NCBI RefSeq assembly: GCF_004363655.1
Contig: NZ_SNZH01000007.1
Span: forward strand, 62,001-126,000
Source: Tahibacter aquaticus
Lineage (GTDB): Bacteria; Pseudomonadota; Gammaproteobacteria; Xanthomonadales; Rhodanobacteraceae
Direction of reading: 5' to 3'
Length of the DNA stretch: 64,000 bases
Part shown: positions 4,899 to 14,573 of the stretch, piece after piece
Position numbering within the stretch: position 1 is the first letter of the stretch
Layout of the letters: each line of letters starts with the position of its first letter
The notes under the pieces: generated by a model
Seen by the model: only the letters and a program-made list of their open reading frames with translations
Database searches by the model: none
Told to the model about the DNA's origin: nothing
Made by a program: the position numbers and the translations under genes

Positions 4899-7800
4899 TC
4901 AAAGGCTACCTTGAATACCTCGCACGTCGAACTCGTAGTTGCGGCGGTCACCGAAGTTAGTGTTGTAGTAATCGCGGGAGGACCAGAAAGGCGGTCGCGA
5001 AGGTCTGGGTGGCTGAGGATCCCGATACTCAGGGTGACATTCGAGTGTCGCACAGCCCATATCTGTTGGCGTCATTCCCCAGATGGCAACCCCGAGCGGA
5101 TTTGGAACCAGTCGGGTGCCCGCCGGATTTATTTTCAAGAACCCCTTAGTGCATTTGGCGATAACCTGATTTGACAGAAGCTTGTCAAACCAGCCGAACG
5201 ACCTTCCGCCATATGAAATCGGAGGTGGAATTCGGCCGTTGTACGTGGTCGGTGCCGGCGGCTTCGGGTGCCAGATCGGTGCTGGAATTCCGGGCTGCAG
5301 TCCATCTTCGTCGATAAACAAAAGAGGATTGGAATAGGCGTATCCGTAAGTGTTTGTCCCTCCATTGATTCCACTCGGATCGCTTTCTAGGTAGCGGCCG
5401 AGAGTCGCTTCGTACGAACGGAAACGGTTGTGATGGAGTTGTGTTTCCTCGTCTAGGATTTGCCCGGGATAGCGTAGATTCACTGCTTTTCCCGGTACGA
5501 TCGTCATGGCGGTGTTTTCTCCGAATCCGCTCCCGAGCCAGTCCCAGCGCCATTGAGCAGCGTTAGTGACCGGATCCACTGCAACGCGCGAAGTACCCAG
5601 ATGATCTGCCTCGATATAGCTGATTACAGCATTGCGCACCTGCGCTACCGGAGTCCGCCCAACATATAGATACGAAGTATGCTCGGCCGGACTTCCCGTG
5701 ACGTCACGGCGCTCCGCGAGCAACATTCCGTCGTAGCTGTAGGTGTAGCGGTCGACGACGGTCGTCCCGCCGTTGGCTCGGCTCTTTAGCAAACGCTCTC
5801 CTTCACCGGAGTACTCGTATGCCGTTGCATTCCCCGGCAAGGCGATAGCGGCAAGGCGATTGCTTGCGTCGTAACTCAATGTTGCGCCGTCACCGCGGTC
5901 GATGGTATTTCCGTTGGGATCGTACGTGCGAGTTGCTCCACCGACTATTCCTAGACGATGCGTGCCCGCAATTAGACTGCTAGTTTGCGCTGGTTGCCCT
6001 TCTCTTTGTTTGAATGTGCGATCTCCGGTCTTGTTGTAGCGGTATTCTTCCTTTAGCGATCCAGCGGAATCGAAAACTTTCGATAGACGGTTCTGCCGGT
6101 CGTATATATAAGTTCTGTCCGCGGTCGTGGCATCTATTGTTGCGGAGGCACCGGTGATGTTGCCCAATGCATCGCGGTCGAACTCAAGTACTAGGCCGCT
6201 TTGAGAAGAACTTACGATTCTGTCGATAACATAGTCTGAGTCGTAGACGCTCGTTAGTGTTCTACCGTTGCCGAATGAAAGTTTATTCATCGGGCCAAAA
6301 GGATAGTAGGAAATTCCCGCCACCACGGCTAGCGGCGACGCTGCAGGTGTGCTCTTCCAGCTCAACGAGTTAATGCGTCCGCTTAGATCATATCCGTAAA
6401 TCGCAGTGCCACCATCAGGATAGGTTATTGTCTCTACCCTGCCTGCTGCGTTGTAGGAATAGTGAATTGCTAGCGTTATACCCGCGGAATTCTGGGATTT
6501 TCGCGTGACATTGCCCAAGAAGTCGTAGCAGTAAGTTGTTGCATTTGTGCCCTGGACTATGCGAGTTAGCCTGTCTACGGGATACGAGTTGTTACAGCCT
6601 GTTGTGGCGTCTGTTTCGTCATAGTAGAAACTGGTATTTAGCGATACCGTCGGATATTTCGTTGAAGTTTGGCGGTTCAAGGCATCGTAAATGTGCGTGA
6701 CGACAGTTCCCCTCGCGTCGGTCTGGGATAGCCGATTTCCCATGCCATCATATGTGTATGAGGAATGAGCTGTATCGGGACTGTCGAGTGCGAGCAGATT
6801 GCCAAGACTGTCTACCGTGAATGTTGTTATCAGACCGTCCGGATCTTTTACACTGCGTAAAGTGTCCCGGGTGTCGTAGCCAAAATCTGTCGTCGCATTG
6901 GCAGTTTCGAGCGAAGTGCCCGTAATGTCCTCGATTGACCGCGCCAAGCGATTGAGCGGATCGTATGTGCGTTGCGTCTTGGTGCCACGCCCGTCTGCGA
7001 ATTCGACGCGGTTGCCGTTCGCATCGTAGCCGTCGTTCAGTAAGGCCGAGTCGTATGTGGAAGAATCATAGTTCGCCTGCCCTGAGACGTTCAGTGTCCG
7101 GGAGATTCGGCCAAGCACGTTGTACTGACGAACGATGGCATGCTTCAGGCTGGCACCTGGTACAGCTGCGTTGTATGTCGCATCGAAAATTTCATCTTTC
7201 GTTGGGTTTCCCGCGGCATCTAGGGTGTAGTGAATGCGATTGCCGGACCGGTCGATAATTCGGACTAGACGGTGCGCGTCGTCATAACCGTAGTCGACAT
7301 AGGTGCCATCGGCTTCGGTAATTCTTGTGACTTGTCCCGCGTGGTCGTAGGTAAATGAGATCGTCGCGTCCAATGCACTAGGAGATCCGCTGGAAAGCGC
7401 GCGTGTAGTTTGCGACAGCAGTCGACCACGCGCGTCGTAGCTCACGTCGACGATTACGTTATTCGCGTCACGTGTGCGCAAAATACGTCCACTGCGATCG
7501 TAGGCAATGGTTTCGCTTATGTGTCCGAGCGCGTCAGTAGCGGAAGACAAGTCCCCCTTGCGATGACACGGCCCACTGAGCGTCCCGCAACCGGTTTCGT
7601 CTGTGCTCGGGTAGTAGGCATAGCTTATGATGTCATCAAGTCCATTCATGCCCGCATCGCTGGTCAGCCGCGGCCCGTTGACTGACTTGGTGTAGCCAAG
7701 AATCGGACAAGTCGAATTGCTGGCCGCCACATCGCCCGCTTCGCAATAGGCATACGTCCAGCGCCGCACCCTGGCACCTGCGGCAGGCGCTGTCGTATCG

Positions 7801-9851
7801 CTGCACGTATAGGCCATGGCCGCCGCATCGGCGATATCGATTTCGCAGCGGGCGACGACTTGGCCGCGGCTGTTGTAGGCCCAGCGTGTTTTGCTTTCGA
7901 TGGCGCCGGTGCTGTTGCGAAGATCGCGCTCGAGCGGAGCGCGTAGGCTGGCGTGCCAGATCGTTTCGGTGGCGCGCGTATAGCTGCCGGCAGTGGTCGG
8001 TACGCGGCAGCTGTAGTGCCAGCCAGTCCAGCCGATTTCTGCGGCGTTGCTGCTGCCGGTGAACGGCGTGGTGCGCCAACAGGTGCCGGTCAGGCAGGTG
8101 GAAGTGTAATTGTTGCTGTCGGCGCTCGTGCCTGCGGGGCAGGTGGTCGGGCCTTCGCTGAAGTTTTCCCGGCGAGCGGTTTCCAGTGCCTGGTCGTTGT
8201 AGTCGTAATCGGTGATCGTGCCTTTGTAGTCGATGGAAAGGCGTGGATTGCCGTTGGCGTCGTAGTATTTAGTGGTCTTCTGCAGACTGGCGGAACTGCA
8301 GCCCGGGTTGTCGCAGCGGGTGACGCCTTCGTCGCGGATGGCGCCGTTGACGAAGCGGAAGCGGCGCTTTGTCAGCGAGCCCAGGCCATCCAGCAGATTG
8401 GCCTTGGACAACGTGTCGTCGAAGCCGGCGGTATAGCTGACTTTGAGGTAGTCCGCATTGCTGCTGCCGTGCCATTCCTCTACGGCTCGGCCATCGCCGC
8501 TGTATTTGTAGGTGGCGAAGCGCTGGCCATTTTCGTCGATGATGCCGGTCAGCAGATGCCAGCCTTCGGATACGGTGAAGGGCGCGGTCTCGTTATAGAT
8601 GTACTGTCGTGTCTTTCCTTCGGGATAGATGGTGCGGACCAGCCTTTCCTTGGGATCGAACTCATAGGCGATGACATTGCCGATGCTGTCGATGATTTCG
8701 AGCCGTCGCGGGTGATGTACGCCGCCCGGGTAAGTCTCCTTGGTATAGCGAAAATCCAGCGTGCGGCCGAGTGCGTCGGTGACGCGCACCAGCAGTCCTT
8801 CTTCCGGTGCGATCGAGGCGGGTGTACTTGCTGTGCTGTATTCCAGTGCCGTAACCAATCCGGACCGTGTCGAAATACTGAGCAGGCGGCCTTGTAGGTC
8901 GTAGTGCTCGATCTCGTCCTGGGGCGTGGTGTAGCGCCAGCCGGTGCGCACGCCCTGGTCGATGATTTCTTCCAGGCTTTCCCATTGGTCTTTGCGTCCG
9001 ACCCAGGCGCCGTTGATCAGGCGGAAATCACTGTACTTGCCGTCGGCGCGCACAAGGAAAGCCGTTTGCAACGTGTTGGGGGGAGTGGCGGTTTCCAGCT
9101 GCAATGTCCGTTGATAGCTGTGGCGCCAGTTCGGACCGAGGAAATTGCGTTTTGATGGCGATGAGTTATAGAAACCCGAGCTGGAATAGTGATGGCTCAG
9201 CGAAAGTGTGCCGGGCCCTGTGCTCGGGATATCGCTCTCGTGCTGCAGCTTCTGGCCGCCGGCACACTGAATGGGATTCCCGGCCGGACATGCCTTGGGC
9301 CTCGGGCGCGTACACATGTTGATGGTCAGGTCTGCCCCATAGGTCGGCGGACAGATGACCGGCGCCTTGCAGTCGATGGCCAGTCCATCGCCGCCTGCAC
9401 AGTTGGTTACGTATCCAGAGGGATTGTCATTGCAGGCTGACTTGGCGTCAAAGCTCAGCTCGTGACGGATGACCAGGCCCATGTACTTCGTTTGGGTATT
9501 CGGTTGCGTCGTTACGTCCCGGCAGGGCATGGGCTCCAGCGCCGAGCACAGCGGAAATGTCTTCACCCAATTGGCGCTGACAGCGTCGATGACCTGGCTT
9601 GGTGTTTTGCAGGCCAGGCCGCAGGGCGGATCGCTGGATGCAATCGAGGCGCCACCGACGCAGACTTGGGGATCCTGGTTTGGGGGTACGCATTCCAGGT
9701 CTCCTCCTTCCTTGTTACATCGCTTGTCGAGAAGCGCGTTGGCATGCGGTGTCGCAAACAGCAGCGACAGCGTCAGGAGAGCGCCGCGTAGCGTAGTAAA
9801 GGATAGTGGTCCTTGCCTCGGCTGCCCGGTGTGGCTTCGACTGGTGAACAT
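4899..9851 (-). CDS. Secreted RHS/YD-repeat protein with a variable C-terminus
   Basis: The start is set at ATG 9851 because GGAGGAG lies about 9 nt upstream. An ATG 21 nt earlier has none. The 1650-residue product begins with a Sec signal peptide (LRGALLTLSLLFATPHANA) and a Cys-rich segment of about 180 residues. A DUF6531-like start (LSLSHHYSSSGFY, about residue 220) follows, then many YD repeats (such as YSYDGMLLAERR). The RHS core (YIEADHLGTSRVAVD, about 1413, and RYLESDPSGINGGTNTYGYA) ends at an IDEDGL variant of the usual DPxGL cleavage box (about 1514). The last 135 residues are Pro-rich with a few Cys and match no toxin I know. RHS shells encapsulate a C-terminal effector. A signal peptide instead of a PAAR domain argues for export independent of type VI secretion. 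Base composition falls in the 3' two thirds, suggesting a mosaic gene. Confidence 0.9.
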   Translation of the reverse strand: MFTSRSHTGQPRQGPLSFTTLRGALLTLSLLFATPHANALLDKRCNKEGGDLECVPPNQDPQVCVGGASIASSDPPCGLACKTPSQVIDAVSANWVKTFPLCSALEPMPCRDVTTQPNTQTKYMGLVIRHELSFDAKSACNDNPSGYVTNCAGGDGLAIDCKAPVICPPTYGADLTINMCTRPRPKACPAGNPIQCAGGQKLQHESDIPSTGPGTLSLSHHYSSSGFYNSSPSKRNFLGPNWRHSYQRTLQLETATPPNTLQTAFLVRADGKYSDFRLINGAWVGRKDQWESLEEIIDQGVRTGWRYTTPQDEIEHYDLQGRLLSISTRSGLVTALEYSTASTPASIAPEEGLLVRVTDALGRTLDFRYTKETYPGGVHHPRRLEIIDSIGNVIAYEFDPKERLVRTIYPEGKTRQYIYNETAPFTVSEGWHLLTGIIDENGQRFATYKYSGDGRAVEEWHGSSNADYLKVSYTAGFDDTLSKANLLDGLGSLTKRRFRFVNGAIRDEGVTRCDNPGCSSASLQKTTKYYDANGNPRLSIDYKGTITDYDYNDQALETARRENFSEGPTTCPAGTSADSNNYTSTCLTGTCWRTTPFTGSSNAAEIGWTGWHYSCRVPTTAGSYTRATETIWHASLRAPLERDLRNSTGAIESKTRWAYNSRGQVVARCEIDIADAAAMAYTCSDTTAPAAGARVRRWTYAYCEAGDVAASNSTCPILGYTKSVNGPRLTSDAGMNGLDDIISYAYYPSTDETGCGTLSGPCHRKGDLSSATDALGHISETIAYDRSGRILRTRDANNVIVDVSYDARGRLLSQTTRALSSGSPSALDATISFTYDHAGQVTRITEADGTYVDYGYDDAHRLVRIIDRSGNRIHYTLDAAGNPTKDEIFDATYNAAVPGASLKHAIVRQYNVLGRISRTLNVSGQANYDSSTYDSALLNDGYDANGNRVEFADGRGTKTQRTYDPLNRLARSIEDITGTSLETANATTDFGYDTRDTLRSVKDPDGLITTFTVDSLGNLLALDSPDTAHSSYTYDGMGNRLSQTDARGTVVTHIYDALNRQTSTKYPTVSLNTSFYYDETDATTGCNNSYPVDRLTRIVQGTNATTYCYDFLGNVTRKSQNSAGITLAIHYSYNAAGRVETITYPDGGTAIYGYDLSGRINSLSWKSTPAASPLAVVAGISYYPFGPMNKLSFGNGRTLTSVYDSDYVIDRIVSSSQSGLVLEFDRDALGNITGASATIDATTADRTYIYDRQNRLSKVFDSAGSLKEEYRYNKTGDRTFKQREGQPAQTSSLIAGTHRLGIVGGATRTYDPNGNTIDRGDGATLSYDASNRLAAIALPGNATAYEYSGEGERLLKSRANGGTTVVDRYTYSYDGMLLAERRDVTGSPAEHTSYLYVGRTPVAQVRNAVISYIEADHLGTSRVAVDPVTNAAQWRWDWLGSGFGENTAMTIVPGKAVNLRYPGQILDEETQLHHNRFRSYEATLGRYLESDPSGINGGTNTYGYAYSNPLLFIDEDGLQPGIPAPIWHPKPPAPTTYNGRIPPPISYGGRSFGWFDKLLSNQVIAKCTKGFLKINPAGTRLVPNPLGVAIWGMTPTDMGCATLECHPEYRDPQPPRPSRPPFWSSRDYYNTNFGDRRNYEFDVRGIQGSL

Positions 9852-9952
9852 GCTTTTGTGCTCCTCCGGCATTTGCGCGAGCGTTCTGCTGCGCTGATAC
9901 CGTTATCGTCAAAGCAGGGCAAGCATGATCAGGGTGTAACGTTGTGCACGTG

Positions 9953-12556
9953 TCAGCGCGGCTTGCCGACGGACGTGCTGGTTTTGCCCGATTCGGATTC
10001 CTCCGCGGCTTTGTTCGCTTCGGCGGGGGCTGGCTCTACACCAAGTGTGCTGATCTTGGCGATGAGCAACTCCATATTGGATCTGGTCGATCGGCTGGCG
10101 ACGTTGTCCAGGATATGGCGCATTGACTGCGCCAGTGCGGCGCGATTGGCCGCACTGGGCTTTTCGTGGAAATCGCCGAGCTTGTCGATGACCAAGGCCA
10201 GTGGATAGGCGTCATAGTCTTTCAGACTGGGATAGGCTTCCGCGTCGGCCAAGGCGTGACGGATCATGTCGCGTGCTTCAGTGATCTGGTCACGGTCGAC
10301 CAGGAAGCGTGCGTAGACGAGGCGAAAGTAGAATACGTTGAGGTCCGAGGGAAGCCAGACTTGAGGTGCTGTGTCGACGGCCAAGTGGTAATGGTGTTCG
10401 GCTTCGTCGAGCTTGCCGAGCTCCTGATACAGCATTCCAAGGTTGAAGTTGCCCTTGGCAGCGTGCGTATTGACGTCGCCCAATTGGGCTTTGAAGATTG
10501 CCAGAGCCTGTAATTCGAGGTCTACCGCTGCGGCAACGTTATGTGAGCGTTGAAACAGCGCCGCAAGGGAAATGGCGTTTGCATAACGTATTGAGTTGCG
10601 ACCGAACGTCGCTTCGGCGGCAGCCATCTGCGACTTGCCCAGTTCCTCGGCTTCATCCATCTTGCCGGCGCGATAGTAGACGTAGGCCAGCCGTTGCAAG
10701 GTGGCCAATGCTGCAGGCGAATCAGTTCCTAGCCGCCTCTTTTGCGATTCCAGGACTTTGCTGAGTTCCGCTGTGGCTGTAGCACGCAGAGCCTCGTCTT
10801 TGGACGCCTGCAATGCCACACCGAGCCCTGACCCGCGTTGTTCCTGCTGTGCATCGGAGAGCCGTGTCGCATCAACCGCCTTGAACTTGCGCACGGCCTG
10901 GTCGACTTCCCCTCTCGAAAAGTCGATTTCCGCGTCGAGCAATAGCCACGCAGGTAGCAGATCCGAATCGTGGCCGAGCGTTGTCCGGTTGTTCTCGACC
11001 AGGATTTTCGCCTCGTCATATCGTTCCAATGCCTGCAGCGAACGTGCCTTGGCTAGAGCAACGCTGTTGCGTTGCACTCCTTCCAGCAGGCCGACATCGA
11101 GTTGATTGAGCAGCGTTTCAGCTTGTTGCGGCAGTCCAAGGTCCAGATTGATCGTGGCAATGGCCGCGAGTACCCGGGCGCGCGATTCGGCGGTGAGGTT
11201 GGGGCTGGCCTTGGCTTGCGCTGCAACGCGTTCGAACACTTCGCGAGCGGTCAGGTCTTTCTTGCTGGTGTTGGGTTCCAGCGTGCCGACTGCATCGGTG
11301 ATCAGGTTGGTCATTTCCTCGGCGCGCGCGCGTTGCTCGGCGATGGCGAGTTGCTGTCGCCAAAGCAGTGCGGCGCCTATGCCGGCGATGGCGACAATCG
11401 CCACTGTGGCACCAACGGCAACTTGGTGCCTGGCGACAAAGCGGCTGGCGCGATACAGCGCGCTGCCACGACGCGCTTGCACCGGCCGACCAGCAAGATA
11501 GTTGCGCACATCATCGGCCAGATGGCCTACGGACGCATAACGGTCGACGGGTTGCTTGCGCAGGCAGCGCAGCACGATGGCGTCGAGATCGCGATCGATG
11601 CGCAGGCGCGGCGCGGTGCTGGTCGCGCGCCGGCTGGGGGCGGGCGGATCGACTTGCAGGATGTCGTGTTCCAGTTCGCTGAAATGCCGCTCGCCCAGCT
11701 GGAACGGCGGCACGCCGGCGAGCATTTGGTAAAGCAGTACACCCAGGCCGTAGATATCGCAGGCCGCGCCGATGCGGCCGTCGCGCAGTTGTTCGGGCGC
11801 GGCGTGCGCGGGCGAGAAGAAGCGCTGTGCCGCGCCGGTTTCTTCCACATCGATGCTGCCGATACGCGCCTGCAGCGGCTTGGCGATGCCGAAGTCGAGC
11901 AGGCGCGGACGGCCGCTGCGGTCGACCAGTACGTTGCCAGGCTTGAGGTCGCGGTGGACGACCATGTTGGTATGCGCATAGGCAACCGCATCGCCGATGT
12001 GCAGGAACAGTTGCAGGCGCTGGCGCAGGTCGAGCTTGTGTTCGCGGACGTAGACGTCGAGGGGCGCGCCGTCCACAAATTCCATGATGGCGTAGGGGCT
12101 GCCGTCGTCGAGTTCGCCCAGGTCGAGCATGCCGGCGATATTCGGATGCTGCAGTACGGCCAGCACTTGGCGCTCCAGGCGAAAGCGCGCGAGGGTGCTG
12201 GCGTCGAGCAGGTCGGGGCGCACGATCTTGATGGCGGCCTGCTGGTCGACACCGCCGTCGACGCGCTGGGCCAGGAATACGCTGCCCATGCCGCCGCGGC
12301 CGAGTTCGCGCACGATTTCGTAAGCGCCGATGCGGCGGCCCAGCCAGGCCGCAGGATCGGTAATCGCGCGGCGAAGCACGGGCCAGGCGGTGAAATCGGC
12401 GACCTGGTCGTCGGCGGCGAGGAGGGCGCGCACATGGCGCAGCGTCGCATCGTCGATGCCGGTCTGCGCGGCGAGCCAGCTCTCGCGCTGGTCGGCGGGC
12501 AGGGCCGTGAGCTGGTCGAACAGCTGCTTGATCACGTGGATGGATGAACTGCTCAT
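9953..12556 (-). CDS. Transmembrane Ser/Thr protein kinase with C-terminal TPR region
   Basis: The 867-residue product has a short helical N-terminus, then a Hanks-type kinase domain at about 75-340. Visible motifs are GRGGMGSVFLAQ (glycine loop, about 84), AAIKIV (catalytic Lys), HRDLKPGN (about 199) and LLDFGIAKPL (DFG, about 219). One membrane span follows (VAVGATVAIVAIAGIGAALLW, about 377-400), then a long helical region with TPR-like repeats (such as NFNLGMLYQELGKLDEAEHHYH). The catalytic residues are all present, so it should be active, with the kinase cytoplasmic and the repeats periplasmic. It lies downstream of two small secreted-protein genes and an ECF sigma gene, the usual neighbourhood of such kinases in Lysobacterales. 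Its start region is duplicated at 1-300. Confidence 0.93.
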   Translation of the reverse strand: MSSSSIHVIKQLFDQLTALPADQRESWLAAQTGIDDATLRHVRALLAADDQVADFTAWPVLRRAITDPAAWLGRRIGAYEIVRELGRGGMGSVFLAQRVDGGVDQQAAIKIVRPDLLDASTLARFRLERQVLAVLQHPNIAGMLDLGELDDGSPYAIMEFVDGAPLDVYVREHKLDLRQRLQLFLHIGDAVAYAHTNMVVHRDLKPGNVLVDRSGRPRLLDFGIAKPLQARIGSIDVEETGAAQRFFSPAHAAPEQLRDGRIGAACDIYGLGVLLYQMLAGVPPFQLGERHFSELEHDILQVDPPAPSRRATSTAPRLRIDRDLDAIVLRCLRKQPVDRYASVGHLADDVRNYLAGRPVQARRGSALYRASRFVARHQVAVGATVAIVAIAGIGAALLWRQQLAIAEQRARAEEMTNLITDAVGTLEPNTSKKDLTAREVFERVAAQAKASPNLTAESRARVLAAIATINLDLGLPQQAETLLNQLDVGLLEGVQRNSVALAKARSLQALERYDEAKILVENNRTTLGHDSDLLPAWLLLDAEIDFSRGEVDQAVRKFKAVDATRLSDAQQEQRGSGLGVALQASKDEALRATATAELSKVLESQKRRLGTDSPAALATLQRLAYVYYRAGKMDEAEELGKSQMAAAEATFGRNSIRYANAISLAALFQRSHNVAAAVDLELQALAIFKAQLGDVNTHAAKGNFNLGMLYQELGKLDEAEHHYHLAVDTAPQVWLPSDLNVFYFRLVYARFLVDRDQITEARDMIRHALADAEAYPSLKDYDAYPLALVIDKLGDFHEKPSAANRAALAQSMRHILDNVASRSTRSNMELLIAKISTLGVEPAPAEANKAAEESESGKTSTSVGKPR

Positions 12557-12671
12557 GCCGTCTGTTCCGCAAAAGGGCAGCGGCGATGATCAGGTGGCGC
12601 GAAATGAGGGGCAAGGGTGCGCCGGTCGGCTTTGTACCAACCGGCGTGCCGTTCTTTGGTGTGAGCGGGGC

Positions 12672-13133
12672 TCAGGAAGCCGGGTGGACTGGCCACTCGA
12701 CCGCGGGATTGCGCAGGTAGACGTAGGTGACGGCGGTACCGTCTTCGTTGTTTTCCAGATGTGCCATGCCGGGCAGGCTGAAGCCGGGTTTGCCGGCGGT
12801 GCGTTCCAGCATGTCCTGCTGTGCCGCGATGCCGCTGTGGGTGAGTACCAGGCGGCAATAGTTCGCCGCGCAGTCCAGTTCGACCAGCCGGGTGCGGTCG
12901 TCGCGCAGGGTGGCCATGCTCTGGCTCAGCTGCTGCCTGGTTGCGGCGACCCAGTCGCTGTCGCGGCCACCGGCGTTGCGCATGGCCTGCTCGATGTCCT
13001 GGCGCTGGGTTTGCCGCTGCTGCCTGAGCAGGGTGGTTTCCTCGGAACTGGCGGAGCGGCTGGCAGCGCTCGCCAGTAGCGGCAGGCAGGCCAGCAGCAG
13101 CGCCGCGACGGGACGTGACGGGAAGCGGTGCAT
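12672..13133 (-). CDS. Secreted hypothetical protein, 153 residues
   Basis: ATG at 13133 is chosen because it opens on a signal peptide (PVAALLLACLPLLASAASRS), has GGGAG about 9 nt upstream and lies 2 nt after the stop of the upstream gene. The longer frame from 13319 overlaps that gene. The mature part is helical and Gln/Arg-rich (LLRQQRQTQRQDIEQAMRNA), followed by a small domain with two Cys (ELDCAANYCRLVLTHSG), probably a periplasmic disulfide. Only function-unknown homologues would be expected. The tight spacing points to co-expression with the other secreted gene and perhaps the kinase. Confidence 0.75.
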   Translation of the reverse strand: MHRFPSRPVAALLLACLPLLASAASRSASSEETTLLRQQRQTQRQDIEQAMRNAGGRDSDWVAATRQQLSQSMATLRDDRTRLVELDCAANYCRLVLTHSGIAAQQDMLERTAGKPGFSLPGMAHLENNEDGTAVTYVYLRNPAVEWPVHPAS

Positions 13134-13135
13134 GG

Positions 13136-13651
13136 TCACTCTCCCGAGGAATAGCTGGCGATGACGGAACGTCCGTAGGTCGGATCCGACGGCGGCAGGA
13201 TGCAGTAGATGTGGTGGAAACCGCCGTCCTGATCTTCCGAACTGCTGGAGGCGAAGGAGAAGGTCTTGTAGTTGTTGGGGCCCGAGCCCAGCGTCGCTTC
13301 CCAGCCGCTCCAGGTCCACGACTGCGCATAGGCGCGCAGGTCGTAGAAGCTGCAGCGGATGCCGGCCGTGGTGCTGCGGTCTACGACATGCACATTGGCG
13401 ATGCCGGTGGTCGACTTGCCAGCGACGCGCACCATGGGACAGACCAAGTGAAGGTCTTCCGTGGTGCTACTGTTTTCCACGAAGCCTGGCGTGCGCCGGA
13501 CCAGGGTGCCGTCGCCGTTGTACGCGTTGCACATGTCGGCGGAATGATTGAGCTGGCTTTGTGCCATGACAGGTGCGACAAACGACAGCGAGGTGGCCGC
13601 AATGGCGACGGCGGCACCGAGCAGAACCCGGGTGAAAGAATGCGCGAACAT
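13136..13651 (-). CDS. Secreted hypothetical protein, 171 residues
   Basis: ATG at 13651 has AAGGAT upstream and opens on a clear signal peptide (FTRVLLGAAVAIAATSLSFV ending VMAQS). The mature protein is probably a small beta-rich extracellular domain with four Cys (DMCNAYNGDG, LHLVCPMVRV, IRCSFYDLRA, HHIYCILPPS). It resembles uncharacterised secreted proteins common in Lysobacterales, from memory. It is first in a two-gene unit with the 153-residue secreted protein, separated from the upstream ECF gene by a terminator. Confidence 0.78.
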   Translation of the reverse strand: MFAHSFTRVLLGAAVAIAATSLSFVAPVMAQSQLNHSADMCNAYNGDGTLVRRTPGFVENSSTTEDLHLVCPMVRVAGKSTTGIANVHVVDRSTTAGIRCSFYDLRAYAQSWTWSGWEATLGSGPNNYKTFSFASSSSEDQDGGFHHIYCILPPSDPTYGRSVIASYSSGE

Positions 13652-13783
13652 AACAAGTATCCTTCTAGTTAATGAATTGGCGGCCGTCGCAACAGGAGTG
13701 CCATCGCGGTATTCGCTGTGGCAAAGGCGCCGGCCCGACGTCAGGGGCGCCCTTACATTGCTTAGTCGCAGGCAGCAGAAAAA

Positions 13784-13812
13784 ACCCGCCAGGCCGGCGG
13801 GATTTTTTTTCT
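13784..13812 (-). terminator. Bidirectional-looking terminator below the ECF sigma gene
   Basis: CCCGCC pairs with GGCGGG around a short loop, flanked by an A-run (13779-13784) on one side and TTTTTTTT on the other. It closes the ECF sigma gene that ends at 13914. Confidence 0.7.
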
Positions 13813-13913
13813 GCGGGTTCGCGGGCGGGGTTGGCGCTGCGCTATCGGCCAGGCAAGGAGTCGATCCGTTGCGCGTCCAGCCTGGCCGTGCGCATGCCGG
13901 AGACGGCGGTGGA

Positions 13914-14468
13914 TCAGGCCAGGGCTTTCTGCAGCCAGGCGCGGGCGCGCATCCAGTCGCGCTGTACGCTGCGCAGCGAGCTGTCCATGGCCTGGGCGGT
14001 TTCTTCCTCGGTCATGCCGGCGAAGAAGCGGCATTCCACTACCTGGCCCAGGCGCGCATCGAACGCGGCCAGGTTGGTCAGGGCCGCATCGACCGAGAGC
14101 AGCAGTACGCTTTGTTCGTCGCTGAGCACGATCATGTCGGGCTCAAGCGTGACATCGGCTTCGCCGGCGCCGCGCTTGAGGGCCTGCCGCTTGCGCGCGA
14201 AGTCGACCAGGATGCGGCGCATGGTGCGCGCGCAGATGGCGAAGAAATGGCCGCGGTCCTGCCAGGGCACGCCGGTTTCCTCGACCAGGCGGAAATAGGT
14301 TTCCTGCACCAGCACGCCGGTATCCAGGGTCTGGCCGCGGCTGGCGCGGTTGAGCTGGCGCCGCGCCATGGCACAGAGTTTTTCGTAGACCAGCGGCAGC
14401 AGCCGGTCGAAGGCATCGCGGTCGCCCTGGCGGTGCGAACGCAGCAGCTGGGTGATGTCGTCGCTCAT
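13914..14468 (-). CDS. ECF-type RNA polymerase sigma factor (TIGR02999-like), first copy
   Basis: ATG at 14468 (MSDDITQLLRSHRQGDRDAF) matches the typical family start. An upstream in-frame codon at 14504 would add 12 residues. The 184-residue product has sigma region 2 (LLPLVYEKLCAMARRQLNRA, LVQETYFRLVE, HFFAICARTMRRILVDFARK) and region 4 (FFAGMTEEETAQAMDSSLRS). Such sigma factors direct core polymerase to a small regulon. There is no anti-sigma gene nearby. In this group the partner is often a co-located Ser/Thr kinase, and one lies 1.4 kb downstream. Part of this gene is duplicated in ruined form at 380-569. Confidence 0.9.
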   Translation of the reverse strand: MSDDITQLLRSHRQGDRDAFDRLLPLVYEKLCAMARRQLNRASRGQTLDTGVLVQETYFRLVEETGVPWQDRGHFFAICARTMRRILVDFARKRQALKRGAGEADVTLEPDMIVLSDEQSVLLLSVDAALTNLAAFDARLGQVVECRFFAGMTEEETAQAMDSSLRSVQRDWMRARAWLQKALA

Positions 14469-14573
14469 GCGCGGGATTGTGGCGGCATTTGCCACTTGCA
14501 GCAATTTTGAACTTTGCGTTAAGCGGCGGACATGCCGGCCCGGGCGACAGGCGCCGCCGGCGCGTGGCCGGAT

